Source of the DNA: Apus apus
Lineage: Eukaryota > Chordata > Aves > Apodiformes > Apodidae
Assembly: GCF_020740795.1 (NCBI RefSeq)
Contig: NC_067312.1
Span: forward strand, 40,074,905 to 40,138,904
Reading direction: 5' to 3'
Length of the DNA: 64,000 nucleotides
The notes beneath the pieces were generated by a model. It saw only the letters and a program-made list of their open reading frames with translations. It had not been told where the DNA came from and made no database searches. The translations under genes and the position numbers were made by a program. Positions 22,800-36,800 of the stretch are shown here, one piece after another (within the stretch, counting starts at the first letter, position 1; each line of letters begins with the position of its first letter).

Positions 22800-25009
22800 C
22801 TTTGCTTGTTGGTAAACATGAAATACTCCCATCTTGAATAATGCTGTTTACAATATAAGCACTGGGGAGGGGAAGGTAGGTTTGTATGCTGGGATTACAA
22901 AGTAGATACAGTATTACTGTTACCTGAGTTAGTCTTTCTCAGATATATTAAACCTTTGCAAATGTTAACAGCATTGGAATAGCATAGAAGAAGGCTGCAA
23001 AAAATGTAATAACCTATGTACAGAAAGGTATTTACTCCTATTGGAAGGGTGGGCTGTAGATGCGTAGATTTCTGTTAAAACTTCATGACGTATCATTCTC
23101 CAAGTAAAAATTCTAAAGAGCAAGATGCTTATTTTGAAGGCTTCTAAGTGCCAAAAATTAAAATTGGAGAACATTTTAATGCAGGCAAATAATTTTGCTC
23201 GAGTAAGGATGTAAAAGGTTTTTAACTGGGTAGGCAACTGAAGGTGGGAATCGATAGGTATTCCTTAAGTGCTGCATCCTGGTGTGGATAAGCCGTAGTA
23301 TACTGAGTTCATGACACATTCTGGATTTCCTCTGCTGGTACTTTCCTCTTGTAAAAGCCAAGTTTTATTTTCCTGTTAGGAGAAGATTCTGAATGATTGG
23401 GGGTGAAGTAATACATTTTGGGAAAATGCTAGAGTTTGCTGATATAGTTGCATATTCATGATGCTGGAGAGACAACCAAACATACAGTCAGAAGCCTGGA
23501 TATGCAACTGTTACCTTTCTATTGGCAGTTCTTACAGAACTTGGAAAAAACACTTGCACCAGCAAGTCAGTATTCCGGATCCACCCCTTCTTACAGCTCT
23601 CTTTGAATGGCACAAGAACAACCTGTTTCGGAAAACATTTAACAGTTCAATATACAAGTCACCCTGACAACAGACAATGGGCTAAAATAAAATAAAAAAT
23701 AAGATACAGATAATGGGACAATGATTTTTATTATTTTTTATTATTATTGAGGAGACTTTTAAAAAATTAAATGCTGTCTGCCATAGGTTCCTCCTAGTGT
23801 TTTTTTTAATTGTCATGATTATTCTCCCCATTTATTTAAAACAGCACCTTCACTGGTGGAAAAATTATCCAACTGTAACACTACTGTGCTTACACTGGCT
23901 GCCTGGCCATTTATTAAATAAATTTTTTAAACCTTAAAATTTTGCAGCCTCTTCTGACAGAAGAATTCCATCATTGGCTAATGTGGCAGCATGCATTTCT
24001 GTGTTCATCCCGAAAGAACCCTCAAAGTAGGATGTGGAAAGTTACTTTTTCTCATCACCAGTACAACTTTTTGTCTAGAGTGACTGCTGTCAGGCAGGCA
24101 GCAGTGTGGGGAGCTTTGTTCCCTGCTGCTGCTTTTAACCTGCAGGAGAGGTCAAAAGGTGCATGGCCACATTTCTGCTGAGTTCACCATCTTAGTTTGG
24201 AATGCCAGAGTACATTTGCTTACACTGGTGAAAACTCTTGTCCCGACATGTTTGTCCTGCCTGTGTTCTGCTTTGTGCTTTTTACCTGCCCAAGGATGGC
24301 AGATGACTGCAGAAATGGAAAATGCCAAGTCCCTTCATGCCTCCCATGTGAAGAGGAGCAGACAAGAAGAGGGCAGCTTTCTGACCAGCTTTGGCTGATT
24401 GAAGCATTGTATTTTTCACCATTCCTCCCCTTGCTAGTAGCCTGCTAATGTACTTCATTAATGTGTTCACTACACCCTATTGCAGATTTGTTTCTAATGG
24501 TTATAACTTCTAGGGTAACAGAAGTTTCTTGCAGAGATGTACACTCCAGTGGGACAAAGAATCTCACAAATCAGTATAGTCTCCACCCACAACAAATGCT
24601 TTCTTATCCGGGTTTCTGTCGCTGGCTTAAAAGGCATTTTGTTTAGAATTACGTGAAGAAAAAACAACAGTTTCCCACAGTTTCTTACTGGTTGCACAAT
24701 TATTTAATTGCTCGTTATTTTAATGAAAAATACCTTTGGTAGCTTTATTGAAGCTAAGTGTGGATGACATGAGTAAGTTCTCCTTACTAGCTAATGAAAC
24801 AAAACAGCCTGAAAAAAAAAAAAAAATATTGAAATAACCTGAGTAGCAGAATACAACTCACACAGAGGATTTGCAACCAGTCACTTCCTTTTTCAACCAC
24901 TTGTTTTAATCTTCAGTTTGCTCACCCAGAGTCATTCACATGGATCTTTCATTCCTAATCACAGCAGTCCTTCTGACTAAACACCAAGTAATTGTGTGGA
25001 GTGAGGCTG

Positions 25010-25640
25010 TCGGGAGCCGATGCGGTCCCAGAGGCTGCCAGCAGTCAGGATGTGCTTTCATGACTTCTGCCCCCCCGTCCGGAGGGGGTTTTAAATGAAC
25101 CCGAGGGCACATGTGGCGCTCACGGCTGCTGCGGGTCTGTATTTTAGAGCGGAGATTAGAATCCCACCCTCACCGCGCCCGCCAATTGTTACTGAGGCCA
25201 GTGTTTACTTTACTAATCAACCGGTGTGTTAAAGAGCGGTTCCACGAAGCGATGAGGTTTAGGGAAAGCGTGGAAATGGCAAATGGCTACCCGGGATATG
25301 TCAGGGAAGTAATGCAAAACAGAAGTACCGTGCCCTTCAGAGAAGTAATGCAAAAGTCCTGTGCGGATCAAAAGAGAGGGAGGGAGGGAGGAGGGAAGCC
25401 CAACGAAATTCCTCCTTAAAAGAGGTCGCGGCGTGTGTGCGAGTATAGGGAGCGGAACCGTGGTAGGACAAAAGGGGATTATCCCATGTCATGACCCTCC
25501 CGTTTGGGCACGCAGCTGCCGGGCGGCGGTGCAATTCCTGCTGGGAGAGCAGGTTCCCCTCGGCGGCTGGCTTGGGGGGTGCAGCCCCCGGGGCAGTTTC
25601 GGTCCGTTCCTTGGGAATAACAAGACGCTTAAATGCAAGT
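25010..25640. other. Orphan CpG-rich segment between ISCA1 and GOLM1
   Basis: An abrupt rise in CpG density inside AT-rich DNA, with motifs such as GTCGGGAGCCGATGCGG, CACCGCGCCCGCC and GGGCGGCGG, and a GGGA repeat (GAGGGAGGGAGGGAGGAGGG, about 25376-25396). No convincing coding exon or donor site was assigned. It may be a promoter or enhancer CpG island; the matching place in mammals holds a small gene (C9orf153), but no such protein was seen here. Confidence 0.5.
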
Positions 25641-27423
25641 ACACATTCCAGTACGGAGAAAAGGCAAGGTGCTGATGAATGTGGTGATGTGGGATCCTAT
25701 GAAGCACACAGGTGGTAGAGAATGGGGAACCAGATTGCCCTTTTCACAAGAGATTTGCAGAGTGGTCCTCCTGTTTGCAAATGAGAGAGAGCTGAAGTGT
25801 ATATTCAACTTTTATTTCTAGTGATAACCTAATTAATACTCCCCCCAAATAAATAAATAGAAACCCCAAAACTTGGGTATAGAAACTGATAATGTAAATC
25901 TGCTGTTTGGAAACTTTGTTGAGAGGAAAAATCATATTGCTTCTCCTTGAGATAAATGTCCTGAATTTATGCCTTTACTGTTTGAGCTATGAACAGAGAT
26001 TCAACGAACCAATCAGTGGCAAATCTTGCTGAAGTGGTTTTAGGAAGTTCTCTGTACTTGTTTCCTCTGTTGGAGGTTGCCACTTCTGTGAAAAAGAGCT
26101 GTTGAGGGTGAGTTTATGTTAATGTGTTGCACTGTGCACTTACATGATCCAAGGAAAGAACCTGTTTGCTTGAGCTAAAATGTGGAAAAACCTCAGCAAA
26201 GTGGTAAGTAGTTATATAGAGACTGTAGTTTACATACTTAAGCTACCCTGTCAAGAAGAACTAGAGATCATCTCCCCATGTCTTAGAGAGCGTGATGTAT
26301 CTCTTACAAGGATATTCTAAGTTGCCTCCCATGGTATTCTTTTCATGAAGAACCTCTGGTTTCTACAAGCAATTGAGAAGATTAAAATGCTCTTGCAACA
26401 ACCAAAGTTTGTTAAACATGTAACATGGATCTTTGCCATTCCTGTCTGGTTGACATAGCCCACTGTGGACCTCTGAAGCAGGATGAAGAGACACAGAAAA
26501 ATAGTTTTGAACTCCAGATTTGGATGCTTTAAAAAGAAACTGTACATGTTAGATCTGTGCATTTGCCCTTTTGTATCTTACCGAGATTTTTGATGCCAGG
26601 GTTTTACTTAAACTGTTTTAGCCATCCCAGTTTTATAATTAGGTCCATCTGTCACAATAAGGAGGCTTTTGCATGCACACAGTTCTCAAAATTGAAACCT
26701 TGCTTTATTATTAATTGGAAAAAAACATTTTGTGGAAAACAGCACTCTGGTAGGAACCTGCCAGCACTGAGTCTTGCACGGGGGATGCTTTGTTGCACTG
26801 CAAAGGCTGTGGCTTTGTTTCTGCTCTGTTTCAAGACTTCCTCCATGCCTACATTATTACTTCTAATGGTGAGCAGTCTATGCTGATAATGATTTATGGA
26901 TGTCTCAGAATAGCACAAATGAGGTTATCTAGGAACAACAGGACACAAATTAAAAGCAGGAAAATAATTGAGTCTGAATTTCAAGAGACAGGTACTCTCA
27001 GGTCTCCACTGTGGGCAGCTGCCTGGTAAGTGTGCTCTTTTTCTGTCTTCGCCATGCAAATAAATTATGCCTTGGAGGCACATGGGACTATTAAATACAG
27101 CAGATGGAAACAGTCATATCTTCAAGGATGAGAATCCAAGCATGGGTGCAGTCCTGCTGCGCTAGATGGTGTTTATGAAGATACCTGAGGAAAGAGTGTT
27201 GGAGCTGCTTTAGCTACCCACCAATAGACATCCTCTCAGAAATCCCACTGGGTGAGACCTATATAAGAGTTTCAAATTTACTCTAAATCTGTAAAGTATT
27301 TTTCTCAGATGCAAAAGGGGTGTGCAAAAGAGCTGTGTGAGAACCTCAGCTGGGTTCTACTTTGCTCAGATCTAACTGTATCCTCACCCAGAGGCTGGCA
27401 GCTAGGTGGTGAAGTATGACTGT

Positions 27424-27512
27424 GGTTTTTTGTTGGGTTTTTGGGGGTTTTTTGTTTGTTCGTGGGTTGTTTTTTTTGTTTGTTGGTTTTTTTTGTTTGT
27501 TTGTTTTTTGTT
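27424..27512. repeat. T/G-rich simple repeat
   Basis: Imperfect runs of TTTTTGTTTG and GGTTTTT units on the plus strand. Confidence 0.8.
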
Positions 27513-29186
27513 AAATTATTTCATCTGAAACCCATCACAATTAATAAAAAAGCCCAGGGTTCAGTGAGCTTTACATTAGGACCTTTAAGAATGAAATGGT
27601 TTTATTCTGACATAAGAGAGAACTACCCAGTAAGTATCCAGCTGCTTTCCAGTAATAGGTGTTCCTACTTTAGAATTTTAGTTTGAAAGGACAAATAGCT
27701 TAATTCTAAAGACATTTACTGCTGCAAGAAAGCACTACATCTGAAAAACCATGCAAAAGGACTCTAGTTGCAGGAGGATAATACAAATTTGCTACAAAGG
27801 TGACTTCTTAAAAAGAAAAAAAAAAAAAAAAGGTTCTAATTCTGCTCAGAGGCTTCACAGCTTGATGGTGGTGACACACTGGGGAGTGTCCTTCCCTTGC
27901 AAAGTGATCTACAGAATTGTAAAGCAGACTCCATGCCTCTGATTCCTTCTGCACACAGAAGCAGAATAAGAATGTGAATCTTACTTCTATTTAGATTAAT
28001 TCATATTGCTGGAGTACAATATGTAACACAAATTAAATCTTAGAACAAGTGCCTATAAAACAAAAGGAAACCAGTGCTTGTGTTTCAGTTATAGCACTAT
28101 TGTAATTATGCACTGTCTGTAATTTGCAGGAAAGACAGATTTCCTAGCATAAACTAAAAACTGCATAATGTCCAGGAGGTCAGCTCAGGTTGTCTTTATT
28201 TATGTTGCTTAAAACTGATGGACAAGCTAAAACAAATAAAATTGTATAAGTGTCTTTGGAGAAGTTCATGGGGGAAAGCAAATGAGAAGAAGGAATCCAC
28301 TCTAACCTGTGTTTTTTATCCATGGTTTTATCGATACAGTAGTTTTTACAATGAAGAATTTAATATAAATTATTCTAACATCGTTGTTCAAACTCAGTAA
28401 ACAAAAGCTATGTAGGAGGAATAAAGTATTTTCCTGAGCTTTCAGTATCTGTTATGGCTTTTGAGAAGTACTTGGAGCTACTGCCTCTCATACTAATTTT
28501 AATAAAAGATGTAAGAGCCTAACTTTCAGCCATGGTTGTGGTTTTAGATGTTTAATTCTGAAGTGCTTTATACCACACAGGGTGTTGGATCTGGCTCACT
28601 GTACTCTGCCTGCATGCTGCAGGGGAAGCCTCTTTGTCTAATGTGGTCTTCCAATACTGCTATGCACCAAGATGATTAGAAGTTACTTCTTTAAAGCTGA
28701 TTTTAAACCTCTCCCCTCTCTGTCCTCTTTCCCCTTAAGTCACTCTAGTAAAGGTTTCATTAGCTCTCTGGCATTTCAGCCTTACGAACATGGTGTGGGT
28801 TCTCATGCAACAAATAGAATAAATAAAACAAAAAAGGGTGTTTTTTTTTACCTTTTAAGGCTATTCATGTCTCTGAACTAGCAATAGGGCAACACCAGTG
28901 TTCTTTGCTCCATGATCAGTACTGTGGCAGCTTGTATATTTAAGAATGGCTGTGTCACAGTGGGTTGTTTTTTCTCACATCTGAAGCACAGCTTCACTCT
29001 ACAATTATACTGTAGAGGGAACAGAAGACCAGGCTTTTTTATGACTTACACAAAAACACAAAGAGCCAGGGACATGTCTTACATTGGAAATAAGTGGTTC
29101 ATCCCTACCAGAAATTTTTAATCCTCACTGAAATATTGCTTCATTTTTATAAGAGTAACATGCAGTGGTGGCATGAGGATGATAGA

Positions 29187-29215
29187 AGTTTCCCTCTGTC
29201 ACACAGAGGGAAACT
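29187..29215. other. Perfect 13-bp hairpin
   Basis: The arm AGTTTCCCTCTGT (29187-29199) is followed after the loop CAC by its exact reverse complement (29203-29215). No flanking evidence points to a function. Confidence 0.7.
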
Positions 29216-29717
29216 ACCTTGTACAGAGTTGCTGTAATATCTAATAAGCTACAATACGCAACAATTTGTTCTAAATGTAAAAAGTTTCCACTGTTTTTTA
29301 GTTTATGTGATTGTTTCAACGCAGTGACAGTGTTCTCCTGCATACATGCAACTGCTTACAAGTCCCAGTGGGTAATTCACAAGCTGTCCCCAGGCTCTCA
29401 GAAACCAGCACTTGGTGACTCAAGCTGTGAGCATAAATAGGGCAGTGTAAGAGAAAGTTTCAAACACTTCTATAAGATAACAAACACTCCAGCCTGAAGT
29501 ATAGCAACAGTTGGAGATGTGGCACAAATCACAATAGAGATTCACAGAAGAACAGCTGCCAATCTCTTCTTCCAATTGCTTCACAGGGTTACCTTCTGTA
29601 TGGAGAAGAGGGATGCTTGAATTTGAATGGAGACACCTAAAGACAGCATGGATCTTCCTTCCCACGTGAAATACTGATTGCTCAGAGATAGGAAACCTCT
29701 ATTTCCTTTGATGTTTG

Positions 29718-29815
29718 GTGTTTGGTTTGTTGGGTGTTTGTTGTTTTGTTTTTGTTGTTGTTGTTTTTTTAATGTTTGTTTTTTTCTTGTTGTTTTGGTT
29801 GTGTTTTTTTTTCTT
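29718..29815. repeat. T/G-rich simple repeat
   Basis: Imperfect TTTGTTG and GTTTTT units over about 100 bases. Confidence 0.8.
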
Positions 29816-32800
29816 CCTGCTAAGGTTGTTTTGTCATAAGGGAAGACTTTGAAAGGTTCCTTCTTGTGAGATGGGAGAACAATATTAGCAAGATGAATTC
29901 CACACAGGTCATGCCCAACAGCAGCTCTGCAGACTTGGAGCACTGCTGAGCAGCCACAGCAAAAAAAGAGGTGAGAACATGTTTGCACTCTCTCTGTGTC
30001 CTGGAGTCTTCTGGGTCAGGCATAAGTCTATTGGCAGCAATAGCTTGGAAATGATTCTCAGGTCTGTAATTGCTTGTACTTTTAGCAGATCCCAGACTCT
30101 CAAAAATCATGTTAGTACAATCAAGGAAGAGAAATGATCAATGCAATTAGTCCCCGCTTACTTCTCCTCAGGCAGCAAGAGAGAAAATCTGTGATGGGCT
30201 GTGCTCCAGTGAGCTGTCTTATTCTTCCTTTTGAGTGTATTATTTCAAATGCAATATTTTTAGAGCATTCAGATCTATGAAGGCCTATGGATGCTGGCTC
30301 AGGGCCAGCTCTGGCTGCACTTCTAAAAGGGGTGGCCACAAAGGGCTATTCCGGGTAGTGCAGTGGATGGCATGCGGATCTGATGACCTCCTGCACTATT
30401 TTGGGCCAACTGTACCTTTCTGTGTGGCAGGGCAGCTATCTCATTAAAGGTGCTTATGTGCAGTTTTGGATCATGGCTGTGCAAAGGAGTGTGAATGGAC
30501 TTCAAGAGCTAGCCTTAGCATGCCACAAGCAGGCAAAACATAGCAGAGCCCCCACCCATAGTTGTGTTTCAGCTATTGAGCTGCTTCCTCTTCCAAAATC
30601 CAGCAGTGGGATCACATCTCCATGCCATGCATGATATACTCATCACTGCTGCTCCAAATATTCTTTTACCAGGTGTTTCCTGTACAAATTAAATGACAGG
30701 ATTAGCACTGCTAGCATTATACTTTCCACTGCTGCTTCTGTTTATATCAGTAGTCCTCATGAAACAATCTTCTAGGGGAAAGCTGGAACGTAATTCTAAA
30801 CAATAAATCTTATCAATGGGAACTGTAACCACTGCAGAAGAGAAAAAGACAGGTGGAGATATACCTTCATTTCTGTCATGACAAAGAAGCTGGCAGAAGC
30901 AGGAGCCATGTATCATCTGTATCTTTCCCACTTCTACTACTGTGATTATTGTTCAGGAAACAATAAAGCAATTGAGACAGAGCGTTGTCTCTGGCCTTAA
31001 TGGAGGCTCTGATGGGATCTTGTCATAGAGAATATATATTTCTACACCAGCTCTACCAGCTGCCCCTACAGTATCAAGGAAAGAGGTAGAGATGAGACAC
31101 AAAAGAGCATGAGGACCAAAAAGAACTTGGAGGCAGTTAATTTACAGCAATTTACCCCTAAATATAGAAACCAAACCTCTTGTTTCTACATACTTTAAAA
31201 AGCAAAGGATCCAAAATTATAACTCATGGTTCTGATGCGAAATGTCAATCTTTCAGAGGTGTGGGTTACTTGGCAAGCAAAGTAGCATAGCCATCCTTTG
31301 TGCAGAGCTGGCAGAGACTGTGAACTCTTCAAAATCTATCACCTTCTGTCAATATCTCAACTTTTAAGCCAGGAAGCTCTAGAAACAAAATAATAATATT
31401 CCTTACAGTGGTGGTGGCAACCCAGGTAGATGTAAGCTCTTGCACTTCACCCAGAAAGAAAAGGGTAGAGGAAGCTCCTAGAAGGCTTTGTGCACTGTCC
31501 CTTATATGTAAAGCTTTGTTTCCTGAATCTCCTAGAAAGATTATGCCTATAGAAGCCTGATGCAGTTCCTGTAGCTGTGTAAACCAGGGTGAGCAGAAAT
31601 ACAGCAAACTACAGTGTTTGATTCTGAGTTCTGTAGTTATTTTTCTATAGGACAGGACAGATGTTTATGTTTGCCTATTGCTTTGATAAGCAGACAGCAT
31701 TATCATGGAGTAGCAGATTAATATCCTGAAAAAGATTCTTCCATTGTGCACTATTCACTTTTAAAACCTTTATGCAGAAGCTATCAGGCAAAAGATTTTA
31801 GTGAGCAGCAGAGGCTTCTTGACTTCAGATGGAGAATCAAATTTGACGATGCAACTACCAGTTGACTAAAGACCACTGTCAACCATATCAATGATTCTTG
31901 TGAATGCCCTGGTTTTGTCTTACCTGTTTGTCAGAAGGAACATAAAGGATGTCTTCTGATAACAGGAGGAAAGTGACCATAGAGGATGTTTCTTATTTGT
32001 GCTTTTTGATGTAGGAGAGTCTGAGTTGTTCACAATTTATGTAGTATTTTTCAGATCAACCTGTTGAGCTCACATGCATAAACACATGCAGGAGTTGTTC
32101 ATGGTTTCAAGAAATTCAGTGTAACTGAGAAAATTCAACAGATACCCATGATATATGGTTGCTACCATCTGGTGCCTATTTCCATATACTGCACTTTTAT
32201 TTGCTAATTACTTTTGTCCCTTCAAATATCAGTGATGCAAAATTAATGGATCTTTTTTTAAAAAAGTATGCCTGTTGTGCAGTATTAATTCTTGCACGTT
32301 TGCAGAAGCAACAGACTGTCACAGAGTGAATGGGACCCAAGTTCCCCACCTGCTTTTCCAAAGTACTGCTAGCAGTTCCCACATGACCTCTATTATTGTT
32401 TCCCCAATGCATATGCAGTACGTGTATTGCGCACAAGGTATTAGAGAATTCACTTAGAGAGGTGTAAATCACCCTGTGCTTTATAGAGACCAGACCCCTG
32501 TACCAAGTTTCACCCTCTGAGCTAAATACTGCATCTGACAGGTAACAAACAGTCTATCATACATTACCACATCCTGCAGCCTAGTGTGAACCCTGGCACA
32601 AAGAACTAATGAAATGATCCTTACGTATTCTGTCTTCTTAGAGCTGAAGTGAGGCAAGTTAGCTAAAACTGTCCTTTTGTTACCATGTTAGTTACTGCCC
32701 TTCCCTGCAGAATTACAGCTTTGTGTCACTGACAGTTTATCTAGAAAATATGGAACAAGGCCATTGTTTCCTAGGTGGATATTCAAGACCTAGAGAGAGA

Positions 32801-33735
32801 TTTTGTAACCTCTCCCCTCTTTTATGTTATATTGGACTGGCCATGTGCTGCCCCTAATAAAATAAGCCTCTCACTATCCTTGTTAGGTGGCAAAAGCATT
32901 ATTGTTCTGACTTACTGAAGAACAGAGAAGATTGACTTGTACTTTAACTGCCCACAGCACAGGTCAGTCTAGAACTTGGACTTTCTGCATTTCAGTCAAA
33001 TAGGCCTAAGATTGGCAAATGGCATCCCATGCTCTCAGAAAAACAGGTTCACTTGTGACCTCTGCCTGTCACTGTATATGTATGTGTAAGGCTGCGGTAA
33101 ATGCTTGTAAATCTGGCATTCTTTATTACATATGCAATATGCAGAAATTACAAATCACAGAAATCTATACGTCACAGAAATTTGTTCATCAGTGTAACAT
33201 CCACAGGAAGAAGAATGTGCTTCCATGTGCTTCACATAGGGAAGTTAATGTGGAACATGAGGCACTCAGTCTTTTATATGCCGTTTTGGAAGGGAAAAGA
33301 GTGACCTAATTCTGGATACATAGTTATTCAAGGTGAACCATCAAGAGTGAATACAGCCATTGCCTGCAGGTACTACATTTCCTGAGAAATGGGAGCAACT
33401 AATACTGAAGTGTAACATGAATCAGTGAATCCTCTGAAGCAACCTTCAGAGATATCCTATGAATGAAAACCTGTTTCTCAGAGCAGGAAAAGGGAGCTGT
33501 CAACACAACAAAGATGCAGAAGTAGGGTGATCAGAAAGAAGCCACACAGTGAAGATGACAGCTAATCTGATAATGATCCTGGACAGAGACCCAGCTCTCC
33601 AAGCCAACATGTTCTTTGCCAGTGTGCCATTTTACGGCCACTTCAGATTGTAGGTCAATGTTTAATTTTTTCTAGGAAGACAGGCTTGCCTAACTGTAAT
33701 TCTTAAAGTTAGACTGGATTTCCCACGAAGCTGTG

Positions 33736-34411
33736 TGTCCTGGTTTGAGCCAGGATGAAGCCAATTTTCCTTTTTACTGATTTTTTTTTCCTTCAGTAAG
33801 CTTTCCTTTAACTAGTAACACTCTATTCTTCTAAAGCTGATAAGACAGTGGAATGTTTTTCTAACTGCTGGGGATTCAAGGTCGCACCTTCATTCTGCCG
33901 GCTCAAACACTATGGGGAGACCTATGACCCCCCAGTAGGAGGCTGAGTTAGACAGACAGCAAAACTGGCCAGAGATATTTCATTCCATATATCTACGTAA
34001 GCTCAGAAGAAGGTCAGAGATCACAGAAGACAACTTCCTTCCTGCTTCTTCTTCCCTTCTCTTCCCTCCATGGCCGGTACCCGGGGAGGACTCCGTCCAT
34101 CCATCACTGTCGACCACCAGGCTTGAGCTCTCCTGACCCTCATCACTCTCCGCATTCTCCAGCAGCTCCGGGATTTTTTGGGACTGTTCCCAGCTCAGGA
34201 GATGCTGTGGGAGTTGCTGGGGGTGGCGGGAGGTGAGAGGCTTTTTCACATGTCTGAACACATTTGTATATAATTGTATATATTTTCTTTTATCATTAAT
34301 GTTTAATTAAAACCAGCCAAGTCTCTCTCTTTTTCTCTCTCTCCTTCCCTACCTGGTGGGAGGGGGAGGGGATCGAGAGCATTGTTGTCAAACCCGAGTC
34401 AAACGGTGACA
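33736..34411 (+). repeat. ERVL-type LTR1 (about 676 bp)
   Basis: It starts TGTCCTGGTTTGAGCC and ends GGTGACA. Its second half shares long blocks with LTR2 and LTR3 (TATCTACGTAAGCTCAGA, CTTCCTTCCTGCTTCTTC, GAGATGCTGTGGGAGTTG). Its first half is diverged from them and instead resembles the LTR at 9198. A TATATAATTGTATATA block lies near 34266. Confidence 0.85.
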
Positions 34412-36800
34412 ACAAGAGATCAACCCCCAGTACACCTGGAATTGACTGCCCCAGGGGTGGAAAGACGGCTCAACCATTTGCCATGCTGCACTGGAGAAGG
34501 GTGGAGCTCCAGAACACTGCAGTAGATCGATGACATCATTGTGTGGGGTGACACACCAGGAGAAGTCTTTGAGAAAGGTAAAAAGATCATCCAGATTCTT
34601 CTGGATGCTGGTTTTGCTATAAAAAAGAAGCAAGGTCAAGGGACCTACACCAGAGATTCAGTTCCTGGAAATCAGGTGGCAAGATGGATGTCTCCAGATC
34701 CCAATGGATGTGATTAACAAAATAACAGGCCCCTCCATCTACTAAAAAGGACACTCAAACCTTTTTAGAACTGTTGGTTTCTGGAGAACACACATTCCAG
34801 GTTACAGTGAAATTGTGAAACCTCTGTGAGGTGACCCAAAAGAAGAGTGACTTTAAATGGGGTTCTGACCAACAGAAGGCTTTTGTGCAGATCAAAAGGA
34901 GATTGTGCAGGCAATGGCCCTTGGGCCAGTTTGAACAGGGCCAGACATCAAGAATGTGCTCTACACCTCAGCAGGGCACAGTGGTCCTAACTGGAGCCTC
35001 TGGCAGAAAGCACCAGTGGAGACTCGAGGTCAACCCTTGGGATTCTGGAGCCAGAGCCACAGAGGTTCCGAGGCCAACTACATGACAACTGAGAAGGAGA
35101 TACTTGCAGCATATGAAGGAGCTAGAGCCGCTTCAGAAGTGATGGGCACTGAAGCGCAGCTCCTCCTGGTGCCCAGATTACCAGTGCTGAGATTCATGTT
35201 CCAGAGTCACCTTTCTCCTTTCCATCATGCCACCAATGTGACTTGGAGTAAATGGCCTGCTTTAATCACCCAGTGAGCTCAAAAAGGAAGGCCTAATTGT
35301 CCAGGTATTGTAGAAGCAATTACAAACTGGCCAGAAGGCACACACTTTGGAATGCCACCACAAGAAGTGGTGAGACGGGCTCAAGAAGCTCCACCATATG
35401 ATCATCTACCAGAGACTGAGGAACACTTTGCTCTTTTCACCGATGGCTCCTGTTGTCTTGTAGGGAACCACCGGAAGTGGAGGGCTGCCCTGTGGAGTCC
35501 TACATGACTGGTTGCACAAGTAGCTGAAGGAGAAGGTGGATCGAGTCAGTTTGCAGAGGTCAAAGCCATCCAGCTGGCTTTGGACATTGCTGAGTCAGAG
35601 GGGTGGCCGAGACTCTATCTCTACACTGACTTGTGGATGACAGCAAATGCCTTGTGGGGTTGGCTAAAGCAGTGGCAGCAGACCAGCTGGCAGGAAAAAG
35701 GTAAACCTGTTTGGGTGGCTGAGCTGTGGAAAGATATTGCAGCTGGGGTAGAGAAACTGGTGGTAAAAGTGCATCATGTAGATACACACGTGCCTCTGAG
35801 TCGAGCCACTGAGGAACATCGACACAACCAACGAGCAGATGAGGCTGCTCAAGTGTTCCAAATATACTTAGACTGGGAACATAAGGGTGAGCTCTTTTTG
35901 GCTCGATGGGCCCATGACACTTCAGGTCATCAGGGCAGAGATGGAATATACAAATGGGCTCGTGACCGAGGGGTGGACTTAACCATGGACACTATTGTGC
36001 AGGTGATCCACGACTGCGAGACGTGTGCTGCAGTTAAGCAGGTGAAATGGTTGAAACCCTTGTGGTATGAGGGGAGGTGGTCAAAGTACAGGTATGGAGA
36101 GGCTTGGCAAATTGACTACAACATACTGCCTCAGAGCTGCCAGGGTACGCACTATGTGCTTGCAGTGGTGGAAACAAGTACAGGATGGTTGAAAACATAT
36201 CCTGTGCCTCATGCCACAGCCCGGAATACTATCCTGGGCCTTGAGAAGCAAATCTTGGGGAGACATGGTACTCCAGGAAGAACTGAGTAAGACAATGGGA
36301 CTAATTTCAAAAACAGTCTTGTCAGTGACTGGGCTAAAGAGCATGGTATCGAGTGGATTTATCATATCCCGTACTATGCACAAGCCTCAGGGAAAGTTGA
36401 AAACGACAGTGGTCTCTTAAAAGCTACCCTGAAGGCTATGGGTGGTGGAACTTTCAAAAACTGGGAAAAAAAAATGACAAAGGCCACCTGGTTAATTAAT
36501 ACCAGGGGATCCATCAAGTGGGCTGGTCCTGCTCAGTCAGACCTTTTACATACTGCAGATGGGTATAAAGTCCCTGTGGTACGTGAAAGAAACCTGCTGG
36601 TAAAAGTGTTTGGGTCCATCCTGCTTCAGACAAAGGTAAACCTGTCCGGGGTGTTGCTTTTGCTCAGGGACCTGGGCATACCTGGTGTGTGATGACGGAG
36701 GATGGTGTAGTACAATGTGTACCTCAAGGTAATCTGACACTGGGGGAGAATCCTTCATTTGACAGCTGGTAAAATATAGAGACTATATGTAAGATACGGT
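34412..36800 (+). pseudogene. pol: ERVL pol remnant: RT end, RNase H, integrase
   Basis: Sequence resumes directly after LTR1 inside RT; primer site, gag, protease and the RT N-terminus are missing. The RT active-site block reads IDDIIVWGDTPGEVF with a TAG codon (34523-34525) just before the Ile. RNase H motifs follow (LFTDGSCC near 35440, YTDLWM near 35625). Integrase shows a His/Cys zinc-binding region (HDTSGHQGRD ... CETCAAVK), a first catalytic Asp in WQIDYN, a second in DNGTNF right after a TAA stop (36288-36290), and a Glu in ASGKVENDSG. Many stops and frameshifts occur between 34700 and 35560. The C-terminal region runs out near 36800. The order and motifs fit class III (ERVL) pol. Confidence 0.88.

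Larger units (their letters stand above)
20444..25009. other. ISCA1 3' UTR and AT-rich intergenic DNA
   Basis: No exon with family motifs, no CR1 and no LTR was recognised. Composition is AT-rich and unique-looking. The first 0.3-2.4 kb is probably ISCA1 3' UTR. Confidence 0.5.
25641..33735. other. AT-rich intergenic DNA
   Basis: No gene, CR1 or LTR was recognised across about 8 kb. It contains T/G-rich simple sequence (27424-27512, 29718-29815), a run of about 18 A near 27815-27832 and a perfect short hairpin at 29187-29215. All open frames are short and motif-free. Confidence 0.5.
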
